DNA of 64,000 bases from Halalkalibacter nanhaiisediminis (GTDB lineage Bacteria > Bacillota > Bacilli > Bacillales > Bacillaceae_D). The notes beneath the pieces were generated by a model, which was given only the letters and a program-made list of their open reading frames with translations, searched no databases and had not been told where the DNA came from. Shown piece by piece: positions 8,066-16,942 of the stretch. The position numbers were made by a program, and so were the translations under genes. The stretch lies in the NCBI RefSeq assembly GCF_007830185.1, contig NZ_VLKZ01000005.1, forward strand, positions 140,605 through 204,604, read 5' to 3'. Numbering within the stretch: position 1 is the stretch's first letter; each line of letters opens with the position of its first letter.

Positions 8066-8491
8066 GATAAAGGCAGAAATTTCATGCGCCATTTTTTGAA
8101 GGTCATCCCCGCTATAATTTGAGCTATGGTCTTTCCAAACAGCACCAAAACCATCGCCTTTCCCGTATCTAGGGATAAGGTGGATGTGATAATGGAAAAC
8201 AGTTTGTCCAGCTGCTTCGCCGTTATTATTAACGATATTTAGGCCAGCTGGCTGATAAGCTTTGTTAATACCATGAGCGATTTTTGGAACAACCGAAAAC
8301 AGATGGCTTGCTACTTCAGAAGATAGTTCAAAGATATCTTTTTGGTGAACTTTTGGAATGACGAGAGTGTGGCCTTTTGTCACTTGGCTAATATCTAGGA
8401 ATGCCAGAACATGCTCGTCTTCATATACTTTAGCTGCTGGAATATCCCCTTTGACAATTTTACAGAAAATGCAGTTTGGATCAAATGTCAT
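8057..8491 (-). CDS. hit: HIT-family nucleotide hydrolase
   Basis: A 144-residue histidine-triad protein. It shows the N-terminal NCIFCKIVKGDIPA segment (Cys7/Cys10, a zinc-binding pattern in this subfamily) and the catalytic triad HYHIHLIPR near residues 97-105. HIT enzymes hydrolyse nucleoside phosphoramidates or dinucleotides. Its position next to ecsAB is conserved in Bacillus, although here an acyl-CoA ligase and a lipoprotein gene separate the two. Confidence 0.93.
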   Translation of the reverse strand: MTFDPNCIFCKIVKGDIPAAKVYEDEHVLAFLDISQVTKGHTLVIPKVHQKDIFELSSEVASHLFSVVPKIAHGINKAYQPAGLNIVNNNGEAAGQTVFHYHIHLIPRYGKGDGFGAVWKDHSSNYSGDDLQKMAHEISAFIKS

Positions 8492-8675
8492 CGAATCCCT
8501 CTTCTTCCTAATTTAATTTGTACATTCACTATAACCGAGCTCAAGTGACGGTGGCAAGTGTCTTATTGTCATATAACAGTTCGAAATTTGCTAAGAATGA
8601 TGTACACAGTTATATGGAAAATGGTACAATGTGTTTGAATAATTTAAAAAAATAAAAAATTGGGGTGGAAATGAT

Positions 8676-10262
8676 ATGCATGTACCATTAGTGTTAACAG
8701 ATTTCCTAGACAGAGCAGTTGAGCTTTATGGCAAGAAGTCAGCAATTATTGGAGACAATCAGACATTCACCTATAACGAATTACATATTCGTGTGCAAAA
8801 ATTAGCACATGGTTTGAAAGCGCTTAATATTGAAAAAGGTGATAAAGTAGCTTATCTTGCTCCTAATACATACGAGATGCTTGAAGGTTTCTATGGCGTT
8901 TTTCATGTTGGTGGAGTCATGACACCATTAAATACACGACTAAAAGCAGCAGACTATGTTTTTATTTTAAACCACAGTGAGAGTCAAGTTCTTTTTGTTG
9001 ATCATGAATTGTTTCCTTTAGTAGAACCAATTTTAGATCAATTGGAAACAGTAAGAGAGATCATTGTACACGGTGCAAAAGAGGATACAGAGCATTATAA
9101 GAGCTATGAAAAATGGCTTGATGCTCAACCATCTACTGAGTTCGACCGTGTTCAACTTGAAGAAACAGATATTGCAAGTCTTTTATATACAAGTGGAACG
9201 ACGGGAAATCCGAAGGGGGTTATGCTGACACATCGCAGTAATTACTTACACGCTATGAGTGTTCAGCACCATCTCCGTGTTTCAGATCAAGATACCCTAC
9301 TACATGTATTACCGATGTTTCATGTAAATGGCTGGGGTTCCCCTTTCTATTACACAGCAAATGGTGCGACTCAAGTTATGCTTCGTAAAGTGGATGCTGG
9401 CACTATTTTTAAAAAGATTGAGGATCACGGTGTAACAGTTGCTCATATGGCACCTACTGTATTAAATATGCTACTAAGCTATCAACAACAAAATCAATTA
9501 AAAACAAACCATAATATGAGAGTGGTCATTGCTGGATCAGCTCCACCTCCTGCTTTTGTAACGAGAGTAGAAGAGGACTTGAAGTGGGAGTTTATCCAAG
9601 TGTACGGTATGACGGAGATATCACCTCTTGTTACAACATCACAAATTCGCTCTCACCATCTGTCTAAGTCTAAAGAGGAGAAATATCGTCTTAAGGCAAA
9701 AACAGGCTACCCGTTGATCGGAACGAAAGTCCGTGTCGTTGATGAAAATGGTGAACCAGTGGCGATGGACGGCAAGGCAATAGGAGAAATTGTAACGAGA
9801 ACCAATGGTGTCATGGAAGGATATTGGAAAAATCCTGAAGCGACTGCTGAGACAATTGTGAATGGTTGGCTTCACACAGGGGATATGGCAACCATTGATG
9901 AAAACGGGTACATTGAAATTGTTGACCGTAAGAAAGACGTTATAATAAGTGGCGGTGAGAACATTTCTTCGATTGAGGTTGAAGGAGTCTTATATGATCA
10001 TCCTGCAGTCCTAGAAGCTGCAGTTGTGGCAGTCCCTCATGAAAAATGGGGAGAGGTTCCACATGCAATTGTTGTTGTTAGAGAAGGTCACTCTTTAACA
10101 GAAGATGAGCTAATCACTTTTGCTAAAAGTAAAATGGCTCATTTTAAATCGCCAAAAGGCATTACATTTGCCGATGAACTACCGAAAACAGCGTCTGGAA
10201 AAATCCAAAAGGTTCAATTACGGAAGCAGTTCTGGGGAGACGGGGCAAAGATGGTTAACTAA
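8676..10262 (+). CDS. Acyl-CoA synthetase (AMP-forming)
   Basis: A 528-residue ANL-superfamily ligase activates a carboxylic acid with ATP and CoA through an acyl-adenylate. It has the P-loop YTSGTTGNPKG (residues 171-181), the gate/linker region VYGMTEISP, the motif GWLHTGDMA, and the C-terminal catalytic lysine in LPKTASGKIQK. Medium- or long-chain fatty acids are the likely substrates, but chain length cannot be read from sequence. B. subtilis has the fatty acyl-CoA ligase lcfB in the same broad neighbourhood. GGGGTGG lies 9 bases before the ATG. Confidence 0.9.
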   Translation: MHVPLVLTDFLDRAVELYGKKSAIIGDNQTFTYNELHIRVQKLAHGLKALNIEKGDKVAYLAPNTYEMLEGFYGVFHVGGVMTPLNTRLKAADYVFILNHSESQVLFVDHELFPLVEPILDQLETVREIIVHGAKEDTEHYKSYEKWLDAQPSTEFDRVQLEETDIASLLYTSGTTGNPKGVMLTHRSNYLHAMSVQHHLRVSDQDTLLHVLPMFHVNGWGSPFYYTANGATQVMLRKVDAGTIFKKIEDHGVTVAHMAPTVLNMLLSYQQQNQLKTNHNMRVVIAGSAPPPAFVTRVEEDLKWEFIQVYGMTEISPLVTTSQIRSHHLSKSKEEKYRLKAKTGYPLIGTKVRVVDENGEPVAMDGKAIGEIVTRTNGVMEGYWKNPEATAETIVNGWLHTGDMATIDENGYIEIVDRKKDVIISGGENISSIEVEGVLYDHPAVLEAAVVAVPHEKWGEVPHAIVVVREGHSLTEDELITFAKSKMAHFKSPKGITFADELPKTASGKIQKVQLRKQFWGDGAKMVN

Positions 10263-10324
10263 TGATTGAGAGTAGAGTATCAGTGTTTTTCACAATTTTG
10301 TCCAATCTGATTAAAGTTTTACCA

Positions 10325-10333
10325 TGCTATAAT
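10325..10333 (+). promoter_or_regulatory. Candidate extended -10 promoter for the PCYCGC lipoprotein
   Basis: TGCTATAAT gives a consensus -10 (10328-10333) with an upstream TG. No clear -35. It is 33 bases before the start codon. Confidence 0.45.
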
Positions 10334-10366
10334 GAGAACAAATGATCATTATAGAGGTGAAACGAT

Positions 10367-10861
10367 GTGAAAAAGCTAGGCATACTAATTATGTCTGTTA
10401 TGCTTATAGCAGTTGGTTGTCAGTCGGGACCAGAAGAGGAATCGACTACAAGTGAGCATACAGAACATGTGAATAGTTTGGAAGATGTACACGAGCTGAC
10501 AGCTTCCATTGAGACACTGCCTTCATTTTTAAGTAATCATCCTGATACGATCGCAGATATTTATGCTCGTGTTCCACATTATCAAGACGTAATTGAACAT
10601 ATGCCTTGTTATTGTGGATGCGGAGAAACCGCAGGTCACCGTAGCAGCTATGATTGTTTTATAAATATCCACAATGATGATGGTTCGCTTGTTTGGGACG
10701 ATCATGGTGCAAAGTGTCCTGTTTGTTTAGAGATTGCTTATTATTCAATGGAGCTTCATGACCGAGGAGCATCGCTTGAAGAAATCCGTGAATTTGTTGA
10801 TGACCGTTATCAAGAGGGCTTTGCAGAGCCAACCAATACACCGATGCCATCTGATGTGTAA
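10367..10861 (+). CDS. PCYCGC-motif lipoprotein
   Basis: A 164-residue protein has a lipoprotein signal (IAVGC, predicted lipidated Cys18) and the family motif PCYCGCG, followed by a second cysteine pair in KCPVCLEIAY. Spaced Cys and His residues suggest metal or haem-related binding, but no function is established for the PCYCGC family. The start is GTG at 10367 with AGAGGTGA at 10353-10360. It is alone between the acyl-CoA ligase and ecsA, with a terminator after it. Confidence 0.85.
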   Translation: MKKLGILIMSVMLIAVGCQSGPEEESTTSEHTEHVNSLEDVHELTASIETLPSFLSNHPDTIADIYARVPHYQDVIEHMPCYCGCGETAGHRSSYDCFINIHNDDGSLVWDDHGAKCPVCLEIAYYSMELHDRGASLEEIREFVDDRYQEGFAEPTNTPMPSDV

Positions 10862-10881
10862 GGTGAAAACAAATCAAGATT

Positions 10882-10921
10882 GAAGCTTCGTGCCATATGG
10901 GTACAGAGCTTCTTTTTGTTT
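10882..10921 (+). terminator. Terminator after the PCYCGC gene
   Basis: An imperfect 13-bp stem (GAAGCTTCGTGCC with GGTACAGAGCTTC) is followed by TTTTTGTTTT. Confidence 0.65.
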
Positions 10922-10990
10922 TGTCTTCTTCTGACTAGAGAAACCTACTGTCAATTTGATAAGATAAGATGATGAAGGAGTGTGGTGAAC

Positions 10991-11734
10991 GTGTCAGAGG
11001 TCATAAAGATATCTGGATTAACAGGTGGATATCATCCAAAGAAGCCAGTTTTACATGATGTGAATTTCACTGTGAATAAAGCTGAAATAGTTGGTTTAAT
11101 TGGTTTAAATGGTGCAGGGAAAAGTACGACGATTAAACATATCCTCGGGTTACTCCAACCACATAAAGGAAAGGTAACGGTTGCAGGAAAATCGTTTCAA
11201 GATGATTTGAATGAGTATCGCAGGTCATATGCTTATATCCCAGAAATGCCGATTTTATATGATGAACTAACATTATGGGAGCATCTTGAACTAACAGCTC
11301 TTGCTTATGGTCTTGATGAGCAGCTTTTTCAAGAACGAGCTGATAGACTGCTTAAGGAATTTCGAATGCAGAAAATGAAAAAATGGTACCCGAGCCATTT
11401 TTCAAAAGGGATGCGTCAAAAAGTTATGATTATGAGTGCCTTTTTGATTGAGCCACCAGCTTATATTGTCGATGAGCCAATTGTTGGACTTGATCCGATT
11501 GGAATTCAATCATTTCTAACCTTTTTAGAGGATATGAAAAAACGTGGTGCGGCTGTGTTGATGTCTACTCATATTTTAGCAACAGCTGAACGGCATTGTG
11601 ATCGATTTGTAATTTTGCATGAAGGTCGAGTTGTCCTTGAAGGAACACTTAATGAAATGAGAGACGAGTTGAAGATGCCTAATGCGACGCTTGATGATAT
11701 TTATATTGAGATGACAAAGGAAGAACTCGTATGA
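10991..11734 (+). CDS. ecsA: ABC transporter ATPase EcsA
   Basis: EcsA powers the EcsAB exporter, which affects protein secretion, competence, and activity of the intramembrane protease RasP. Walker A is GLNGAGKST (residues 38-46), the signature region is FSKGMRQK, and the Walker B region includes YIVDEPIVGLDP. The sequence is close to B. subtilis EcsA throughout. Of three GTG candidates, 10991 sits 10 bases after AAGGAG (10975-10980). GTG 10985 is 4 bases and GTG 10982 is 1 base after that site, which is too close. The start of ecsB overlaps its end. Confidence 0.93.
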   Translation: MSEVIKISGLTGGYHPKKPVLHDVNFTVNKAEIVGLIGLNGAGKSTTIKHILGLLQPHKGKVTVAGKSFQDDLNEYRRSYAYIPEMPILYDELTLWEHLELTALAYGLDEQLFQERADRLLKEFRMQKMKKWYPSHFSKGMRQKVMIMSAFLIEPPAYIVDEPIVGLDPIGIQSFLTFLEDMKKRGAAVLMSTHILATAERHCDRFVILHEGRVVLEGTLNEMRDELKMPNATLDDIYIEMTKEELV

Positions 11735-12942
11735 GAGATGGAATGACATTATGGAACGAACGAGTTCGTGATTATTGGAATGAGGCGATTCGCTATTTAC
11801 GATTAATCGGGAATAGTGGCTTTCTTTTTACAGTGTATGTGTTAATTATTATTGGTAGTTATTACTATAGCGTGTTGCTTGATTGGCTACCAGAATCATT
11901 CCCAGCTGTGTGGATATTTGTCGCTGTATTCGCTCATTTATTAACGAGAAGTGGAGTGAGAACGTTTGTCAAACCAGCTGATGTCGTTTTTCTCTTACCG
12001 TATGAATCGAAGTTAGACTCTTATTTTCATGCTTCACAACGGTATTCCTTTGTTTTACAAAGTGCAGTTATATTTTTAGTGTTGATAGTCCTTTCACCAT
12101 TATATTCACAGTATCTTAGAGAGCATGCTGGAAGCGTGTTGTTTGTACTGAGTATGCTTCTGATTGTTAAGGGCTGGAATATACTTACGAGCTGGGAGGA
12201 GCAGCGTTTTCAGAGTGAAACGGACAGGCGTACTCATTTTCTGTTACGTGGTGTACTTAATATTGCGTTTGCTTTTCTCCTTTTTTCGGGAGCGAATTGG
12301 CTGTTTCTTGTCGCGGTATTTGCGATTATGGTAGGACTATATGTTTTCTATTATCGTAAGTTATCAAGGGTGTTGTCATTAAAGTGGGATCATTTGATTC
12401 AAGTAGAACAAGGGATGCTTCTTTCGTTTTACCGAATCGCCAATGCTTTCACAGATGTCCCGCAATTGAAAAATAAAGTTCGACCAAGAAGCTATCTTAG
12501 CTGGCTGCTTAAAGGATTGACGAATTCACAGACGTCCATTTATCATTTTTTATTTGCGCGTTCGTTCTTACGTGCAAACGATTATGCAGGTATTTATATT
12601 CGTCTCGTCGTCATCTCGGCACTTGTCCTGTTTGTTATACCTGATGGCTGGCTTCAGCTTGTTGTAATGCTACTATTTATGCATATGGTCACAAATCAAT
12701 TAGCAACACTTTGGTATCATTATGATGCAATGATGTGGGTTGACCTGTATCCTGTAGGCGAGGGAATAAAACAAGAGGCGTTAACACAGGTTAGCTTCCG
12801 TCTCCTATTAATGATGACAGCTGTTCAGATTTGTGTGCTGTTTGCGACATCTTCAACCATGATTGCAGGAGTCGCACTCGTTGTTGGGGTGGTCTATAGC
12901 TTTATAGGAAGTCGCACATTCATCCACAAACGTAAAAAGTAG
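11731..12942 (+). CDS. ecsB: ABC transporter permease EcsB
   Basis: A 403-residue integral membrane protein with six or more hydrophobic helices pairs with EcsA. Its ATG overlaps the ecsA stop codon (ATGA), which suggests translational coupling. The soluble loop FQSETDRRTHFL and the region PQLKNKVRPRSYLSW are characteristic of EcsB. An alternative ATG 12 bases later cannot be excluded. The transported substrate is not known. Confidence 0.92.
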   Translation: MRDGMTLWNERVRDYWNEAIRYLRLIGNSGFLFTVYVLIIIGSYYYSVLLDWLPESFPAVWIFVAVFAHLLTRSGVRTFVKPADVVFLLPYESKLDSYFHASQRYSFVLQSAVIFLVLIVLSPLYSQYLREHAGSVLFVLSMLLIVKGWNILTSWEEQRFQSETDRRTHFLLRGVLNIAFAFLLFSGANWLFLVAVFAIMVGLYVFYYRKLSRVLSLKWDHLIQVEQGMLLSFYRIANAFTDVPQLKNKVRPRSYLSWLLKGLTNSQTSIYHFLFARSFLRANDYAGIYIRLVVISALVLFVIPDGWLQLVVMLLFMHMVTNQLATLWYHYDAMMWVDLYPVGEGIKQEALTQVSFRLLLMMTAVQICVLFATSSTMIAGVALVVGVVYSFIGSRTFIHKRKK

Positions 12943-13003
12943 TCATGTTTTTAAAGATGTTTGCATGAATTGTACTAAGACATGATGAGAGGTGCAACTA
13001 AAT

Positions 13004-13738
13004 ATGTATGAAGATCAAGTAGCAGAAGAACTCGTTAGATGGAAGAGGAGATTAATGAAACGACCATCAATGACAGGTCGCTATACAAAAGGGATTCAAG
13101 CAAAAATGAATAAAATGGTCCCTGAAAAAATTCATACTGTTGTAACTGCTAGTATCAAAAACATGGTTCATGCCACATTAGTCGGATCAGAATACACCTT
13201 ACAAAAGCAGCCAGAACAAGCATTAAGTTTAAAAGAACGTGAAGAAAAAGTGCGATCATTAACAAGTACCTATAAACGAACAGCTGCGCTTGAAGGTGCT
13301 GGTACAGGAGCGGGTGGGATTTTGCTAGGCATGGTAGATTTTCCACTTTTGCTGAGTATTAAAATGAAGTATTTATTTGATACGGCTTCTGCGTACGGCT
13401 ATGATGTTCGTGATTATCGTGAGCGATTATTTGTTTTATTGTTGTTCCAACTAGCATTCGCTAGAGAAGATAAACGAGAAGGACTCATTTACCGAATTGA
13501 GAATTGGGAAGAAGAAAGACTAAGACTTCCTGAGAAAGAAGAGTATTTAAATCATGTTGATTGGAAGGAATTCCAGCTCGATTATCGTGACTACATTGAT
13601 TTAGCCAAGATGTTTCAATTGATACCAGGTTTCGGAGCGATTGTGGGAGCAGTTGCGAATTATCGTTTTCTAGATGTGCTTAGTGAAACGGCGATGAATG
13701 GCTATCGCATTCGTTGGCTTGCAGATGAGCATGAATGA
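13004..13738 (+). CDS. ecsC: EcsC protein
   Basis: A 244-residue EcsC-family protein is encoded downstream of ecsAB as in Bacillus. It is predicted to be mainly alpha-helical, with a Gly/Ala-rich hydrophobic segment (EGAGTGAGGILLGMVDFPLLL) and a second one near the end (LIPGFGAIVGAVANYRFLD). The biochemical role is unknown. The start at 13004 is favoured because GAGAGGTG immediately upstream is the ribosome site; an in-frame GTG at 12992 falls inside it. Confidence 0.88.
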   Translation: MYEDQVAEELVRWKRRLMKRPSMTGRYTKGIQAKMNKMVPEKIHTVVTASIKNMVHATLVGSEYTLQKQPEQALSLKEREEKVRSLTSTYKRTAALEGAGTGAGGILLGMVDFPLLLSIKMKYLFDTASAYGYDVRDYRERLFVLLLFQLAFAREDKREGLIYRIENWEEERLRLPEKEEYLNHVDWKEFQLDYRDYIDLAKMFQLIPGFGAIVGAVANYRFLDVLSETAMNGYRIRWLADEHE

Positions 13739-13745
13739 CATAAAT

Positions 13746-13790
13746 AAAAAGGTTGATCAAGCAGGTATTAAAGCTTGATCAACCTTTTTT
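13746..13790. terminator. Bidirectional terminator between ecsC and ccdA
   Basis: A 17-bp stem (13746-13762 with 13773-13789) has A-runs before and T-runs after. Confidence 0.9.
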
Positions 13791-13805
13791 AGTATCATAG
13801 TGAAC

Positions 13806-14522
13806 TTAGAGAAAGAATGGAACAAAGCGTGCAAAATAAGCAGAAATGACGCTGAATTGTCCAGTGAAAAGCAGGATACCGAGCGCGATCATGATTCCGC
13901 CGCTTGCTTTTTGAATCTTAGGTAGCCATTTGTTTAATTTACGCATTTTATCAAGTGAGCGCGACCAGAGGAGCGCCACACCAACGAAAGGAATCCCTAA
14001 GCCAATCGAATAAATAAACAGCATATACATTCCTGTCCACATCGTGTCTGATTGACTAGCAAGTATGAGAATCGATGATAACACAAGTCCAATACATGGC
14101 GACCAGCCAGTACCAAATAAAAATCCTAGCAGTACAGAGTTAGCAAAGCTCGCTGACTTTCGTGGTTTCGCAGAAATTCTTTTTTCGCTAATAAGCATTC
14201 GGATTGAAATGATACCCATCATTTGTAAACCGAATACAAAAATAATGATGCCGCCAATTTGCTCGAATAACTGTCTGTTACTCCAAAAAGCTTGCCCGAT
14301 AAATGTTGATGAAGCCCCGAGTAAAAGGAAAATCGTAGTAAATCCAATTACAAAACCAATGCTTCTCGATAAAATTAATTTCCGATCAGCTCCGACTTGA
14401 TTATCAGCAATATTTGTACCAGTTAGTTGAGCTAAGTAAGCAGGAACTAATGGAAAAATACATGGTGATAAAAAAGAGACAACGCCTGCCAAAAAAGCAA
14501 GCCAAATCGTAACTTCAGCCAT
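13806..14522 (-). CDS. ccdA: CcdA-type thiol-disulfide membrane protein
   Basis: CcdA carries reducing equivalents across the membrane for cytochrome c maturation and spore processes. The 238 residues contain six hydrophobic helices. The two conserved cysteines lie in FLSPCIFPLVPAYL (helix 1) and GTGWSPCIGLVLS (helix 4). The start at 14522 (MAEVTIWL) has AAAGAGGTG upstream; an in-frame codon at 14543 lacks one. It lies apart from other cytochrome genes, between ecsC and the lia operon. Confidence 0.85.
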   Translation of the reverse strand: MAEVTIWLAFLAGVVSFLSPCIFPLVPAYLAQLTGTNIADNQVGADRKLILSRSIGFVIGFTTIFLLLGASSTFIGQAFWSNRQLFEQIGGIIIFVFGLQMMGIISIRMLISEKRISAKPRKSASFANSVLLGFLFGTGWSPCIGLVLSSILILASQSDTMWTGMYMLFIYSIGLGIPFVGVALLWSRSLDKMRKLNKWLPKIQKASGGIMIALGILLFTGQFSVISAYFARFVPFFL

Positions 14523-14831
14523 GTTTAACACCTCTTTAATCAATAAAATACAAAGTAGGACAGTATAGTCTATTCTAGCCTAATCTAAAAGTATGAATCA
14601 ATTTTAACATCTTTTTAGATTGAAAAGATGACCCCACCAACGTTTTAGAACAATCTTTATTATAGCTGATTCTCATGATAACGATAGCAAATAATAGGAA
14701 CGTTCACGGAAAGGTCATAAGGCTAATGAGAAATATCAGCCTTGAGACTGAGAGAAAACCATGCTTCGGAGTGGCGGAAGAAAGTAAGATCACCTCTACA
14801 ATAAAGGTAATTCAAATAAAGGAGGGTGACT
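14523..14831. promoter_or_regulatory. Divergent control region, ccdA / lia operon
   Basis: This 309-base gap has no convincing gene. It holds an inverted repeat AAGGCT-N13-AGCCTT at about 14721-14745 and a -10-like TACAAT near 14798-14803 without a good -35. That would suit an activator-dependent promoter such as a LiaR-driven one. A Fur-box-like stretch TGATTCTCATGATAA (14668-14682) matches the 7-1-7 palindrome only partly. Confidence 0.4.
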
Positions 14832-15236
14832 ATGAGGCATTCTGCAAAAATGTTTGGAGGCGTATTGCTTATTGTAGTTGGAGCAAGCCTGCTTCTTAGC
14901 ATGATCGGTATTCACCTAGGTGGTTTAATCGGGCTTGCAATCGGTGCTTGGTTACTGTACTGGGGTTATTCTAAATGGCAGCAAAAAGGTGGGTGGTCAT
15001 TTTCAAGTATTTTCCTGCTAACGATTGGTTTACTGTTTATGATCGGTAGTTTAGGTGGAGTGATCAGTTTACTTTTCGGTATCGCTCTGATCTACGGGGG
15101 ATACAAATTGTTAAAGTCTAAGCAAGTGTTTAAAGACGATGAAATAGTAGTAGAGCGCAGACCAACCAAATCGACGTATGACACGATTGATGAAGAGTTT
15201 GCGAAATTAATGAAAGTAAAACAAACAAATAACTAA
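14832..15236 (+). CDS. liaI: LiaI-like membrane protein
   Basis: A 134-residue membrane protein has four hydrophobic segments (about 8-23, 27-46, 57-74 and 76-92) and a charged C-terminal tail. It matches the LiaI/LiaF-type transmembrane domain. In B. subtilis LiaI anchors the LiaH stress protein to the membrane. The placement directly before liaH supports the call. The ribosome site AAAGGAGGG leads to ATG 14832; the upstream in-frame GTG lies within it. Confidence 0.82.
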   Translation: MRHSAKMFGGVLLIVVGASLLLSMIGIHLGGLIGLAIGAWLLYWGYSKWQQKGGWSFSSIFLLTIGLLFMIGSLGGVISLLFGIALIYGGYKLLKSKQVFKDDEIVVERRPTKSTYDTIDEEFAKLMKVKQTNN

Positions 15237-15250
15237 AGGAGGCCATTATT

Positions 15251-15904
15251 ATGGTGATGACAAGAATCAATCGATTTTTTAAAGCTTATATTCATGAAGG
15301 GTTAGATCGTATGGAAGATCCCGTTATTATGGTGAAACAGTATATGCGTGATATGAAGGAAGATATACAAACGTTAGAAGCACAAATTGAGAAGCATGTT
15401 GCTCTTGAACATTCGTTAACACAGAATTTACAAGCAGCTAAAGAGTTAGTCGAACGTCGTGAACAGCAAGCGAGAATCGCTCTAGAGGCTGAAAATGATG
15501 ATCTTGCACGTAGGGCGTTATTTAGTAAAAAGGATGCTTTTGAGCAAGTGAATCGCTATGAAGAAATGCTAGAAAAAAACAGAGCACAAATAAAAGAAAG
15601 AAAACAAGAATTAGAACAGTTACAATTAAAATACGGGCAACTCCGTGATCGTAAGCTTGAGTTAATCCTTCGCGTGCAAGCTGTCAAAGCAAATCAACAA
15701 ATGAAACAGACAAAACAAAAATATGATCAAAAAGGAAGCAAGATTGAAAGTGAATTTGAGCGTATGGAAGAACGTGTTATTGACTTAGAATGGAAAAGTG
15801 GCAGTAAAACAGCTGTGGAAGTAATGAGTAAAGACAAGGCTCACTCTGAGGAAATTGAAGCACAGCTTACGCAAATGAAGACAAAAATGGAATTGAGGGG
15901 ATGA
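15251..15904 (+). CDS. liaH: Phage-shock/PspA-family protein LiaH
   Basis: LiaH is a PspA-family protein that forms large rings and protects the membrane during antibiotic stress. The 217-residue sequence is almost entirely helical and charged. It opens with the PspA-like stretch RINRFFKAYIHEGLDRMEDP and continues as long coiled coils. AAAGGAGG lies 8 bases before the ATG. liaI is 14 bases upstream. A strong hairpin follows the gene, so liaIH may be expressed above liaGFSR, as in B. subtilis. Confidence 0.9.
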   Translation: MVMTRINRFFKAYIHEGLDRMEDPVIMVKQYMRDMKEDIQTLEAQIEKHVALEHSLTQNLQAAKELVERREQQARIALEAENDDLARRALFSKKDAFEQVNRYEEMLEKNRAQIKERKQELEQLQLKYGQLRDRKLELILRVQAVKANQQMKQTKQKYDQKGSKIESEFERMEERVIDLEWKSGSKTAVEVMSKDKAHSEEIEAQLTQMKTKMELRG

Positions 15905-15948
15905 GGGAGGAACTTAAGTCCACTCACTCTAAGAAAAAGATAAAGAAC

Positions 15949-15977
15949 CTTCGCTAAAAACACCCACGTCGTGTGGG
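15949..15977 (+). repeat. Short hairpin repeat, family 2, copy 1
   Basis: This 29-base element, CTTCGCTAAAA followed by the stem CCCAC-GTCGT-GTGGG, recurs at 27543-27571. There the stem has changed on both sides yet still pairs. Confidence 0.65.
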
Positions 15978-16022
15978 AAACCTCTTTCTTACTAGGTGTA
16001 AGAAAGAGGTTTCTATATCTTT
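15977..16022 (+). terminator. Hairpin terminator/attenuator between liaH and liaG
   Basis: A perfect 15-bp stem (15977-15991 with 15999-16013) has a 7-base loop, followed by a T-rich tail. It could reduce read-through from liaIH into liaGFSR. Confidence 0.8.
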
Positions 16023-16053
16023 TAAAAATAAATGAATGAGGGAGGGAAGAGAA

Positions 16054-16920
16054 ATGAAAAGAGTTGCTGGAGTCGCGCTGATTATTTTTGGCTTGTTTGT
16101 TTTGCTGACCTCACTTCCTTCTTTATTTTCGTCTTTTAATAATGTAACAGCTGAGAAGGAGTGGTCAAAGGAAGTTGATTCATTTGAGCAAATTCGTTTG
16201 TCGAGTACATCGATCGATTTTGATATTGAAACCTATCAAGGAACGGAGGTAATTGTCCAGTTAGAAGGCACTGACGGACGTGTGAAGATTCAGACAACAG
16301 AACAGGATGCTGGGTTATCAATTGAGATCAAAGAGCCAGGTTTCAGCTTCTTTTCTTTTGATTTTTCTAGGGAACCAGAGCGTGCAGTTGTGCAGATACC
16401 TGAGAAGTATGAGGATGAGCTTGATGTCAGGACGGTTTCAGGTGCGATTAAAGTTTCAAGGGGGCTCAATTTAACGGAGCTCGGTCTGAAAACCATTTCA
16501 GGTGATATAAAAATAACGGAAGTGGGGGCAACAGATGCTTTGATGTCAACGACGTCTGGAGATATCGAGATTGGGCAGTTAAAATCAAAGGAATCAGTTA
16601 TGAAGAGTACATCTGGAGATATTCTTGTTGATGCAATGACAGGTGCTATAAATGGAAAAACGACTTCAGGTGATATTGAAATTGGATTTGCGAGTGAGAA
16701 TGAGGCGACATCACTGGCGACTGTATCTGGAGATATAGAAGTGGGTCTTCCTTTTGCGAATGCAGCGTTTTCAATTAAAACAACATCAGGTGAGATAGAA
16801 ATAGAAGAGAATTTGCGAGAACAATCGATTCAATCACGGTCTATTTCTGGTAAAATAGGCGAAGGAGAATTCCCGTTTTTTGTTTCAACGATTTCGGGGG
16901 ACGTGGATATTCAGAAGTAA
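16054..16920 (+). CDS. liaG: LiaG-like DUF4097 protein
   Basis: A 288-residue protein has one N-terminal membrane helix (about residues 4-24) and an extracytoplasmic beta-helix-like domain of the DUF4097 type. The repeat TTSGDIEIG / TSGDI / TISGDI recurs at least seven times from about residue 128 onward. LiaG has this architecture in B. subtilis and no known activity. The start at 16054 follows GGGAGGG. It is the first gene after the intra-operon hairpin. Confidence 0.85.
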   Translation: MKRVAGVALIIFGLFVLLTSLPSLFSSFNNVTAEKEWSKEVDSFEQIRLSSTSIDFDIETYQGTEVIVQLEGTDGRVKIQTTEQDAGLSIEIKEPGFSFFSFDFSREPERAVVQIPEKYEDELDVRTVSGAIKVSRGLNLTELGLKTISGDIKITEVGATDALMSTTSGDIEIGQLKSKESVMKSTSGDILVDAMTGAINGKTTSGDIEIGFASENEATSLATVSGDIEVGLPFANAAFSIKTTSGEIEIEENLREQSIQSRSISGKIGEGEFPFFVSTISGDVDIQK

Positions 16921-16942
16921 TGGAGAGAAAGGAGCGGGAAGC

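Noticed and set aside
14668-14682. A Fur-box-like sequence TGATTCTCATGATAA upstream of ccdA and lia.
   Set aside because: Only about 10 of 14 informative positions match the 7-1-7 palindrome, and neither neighbouring gene is a typical Fur target.
14675-14899. A 74-codon frame overlapping the start of liaI.
   Set aside because: It runs into liaI in another frame, lacks a ribosome site and covers the expected promoter region.
16432-16915. The repeated SGDI-type pattern in liaG as a possible DNA repeat array.
   Set aside because: The repetition is at protein level (a beta-helix-like DUF4097 domain); the DNA repeats are diverged and irregular, not a tandem array.
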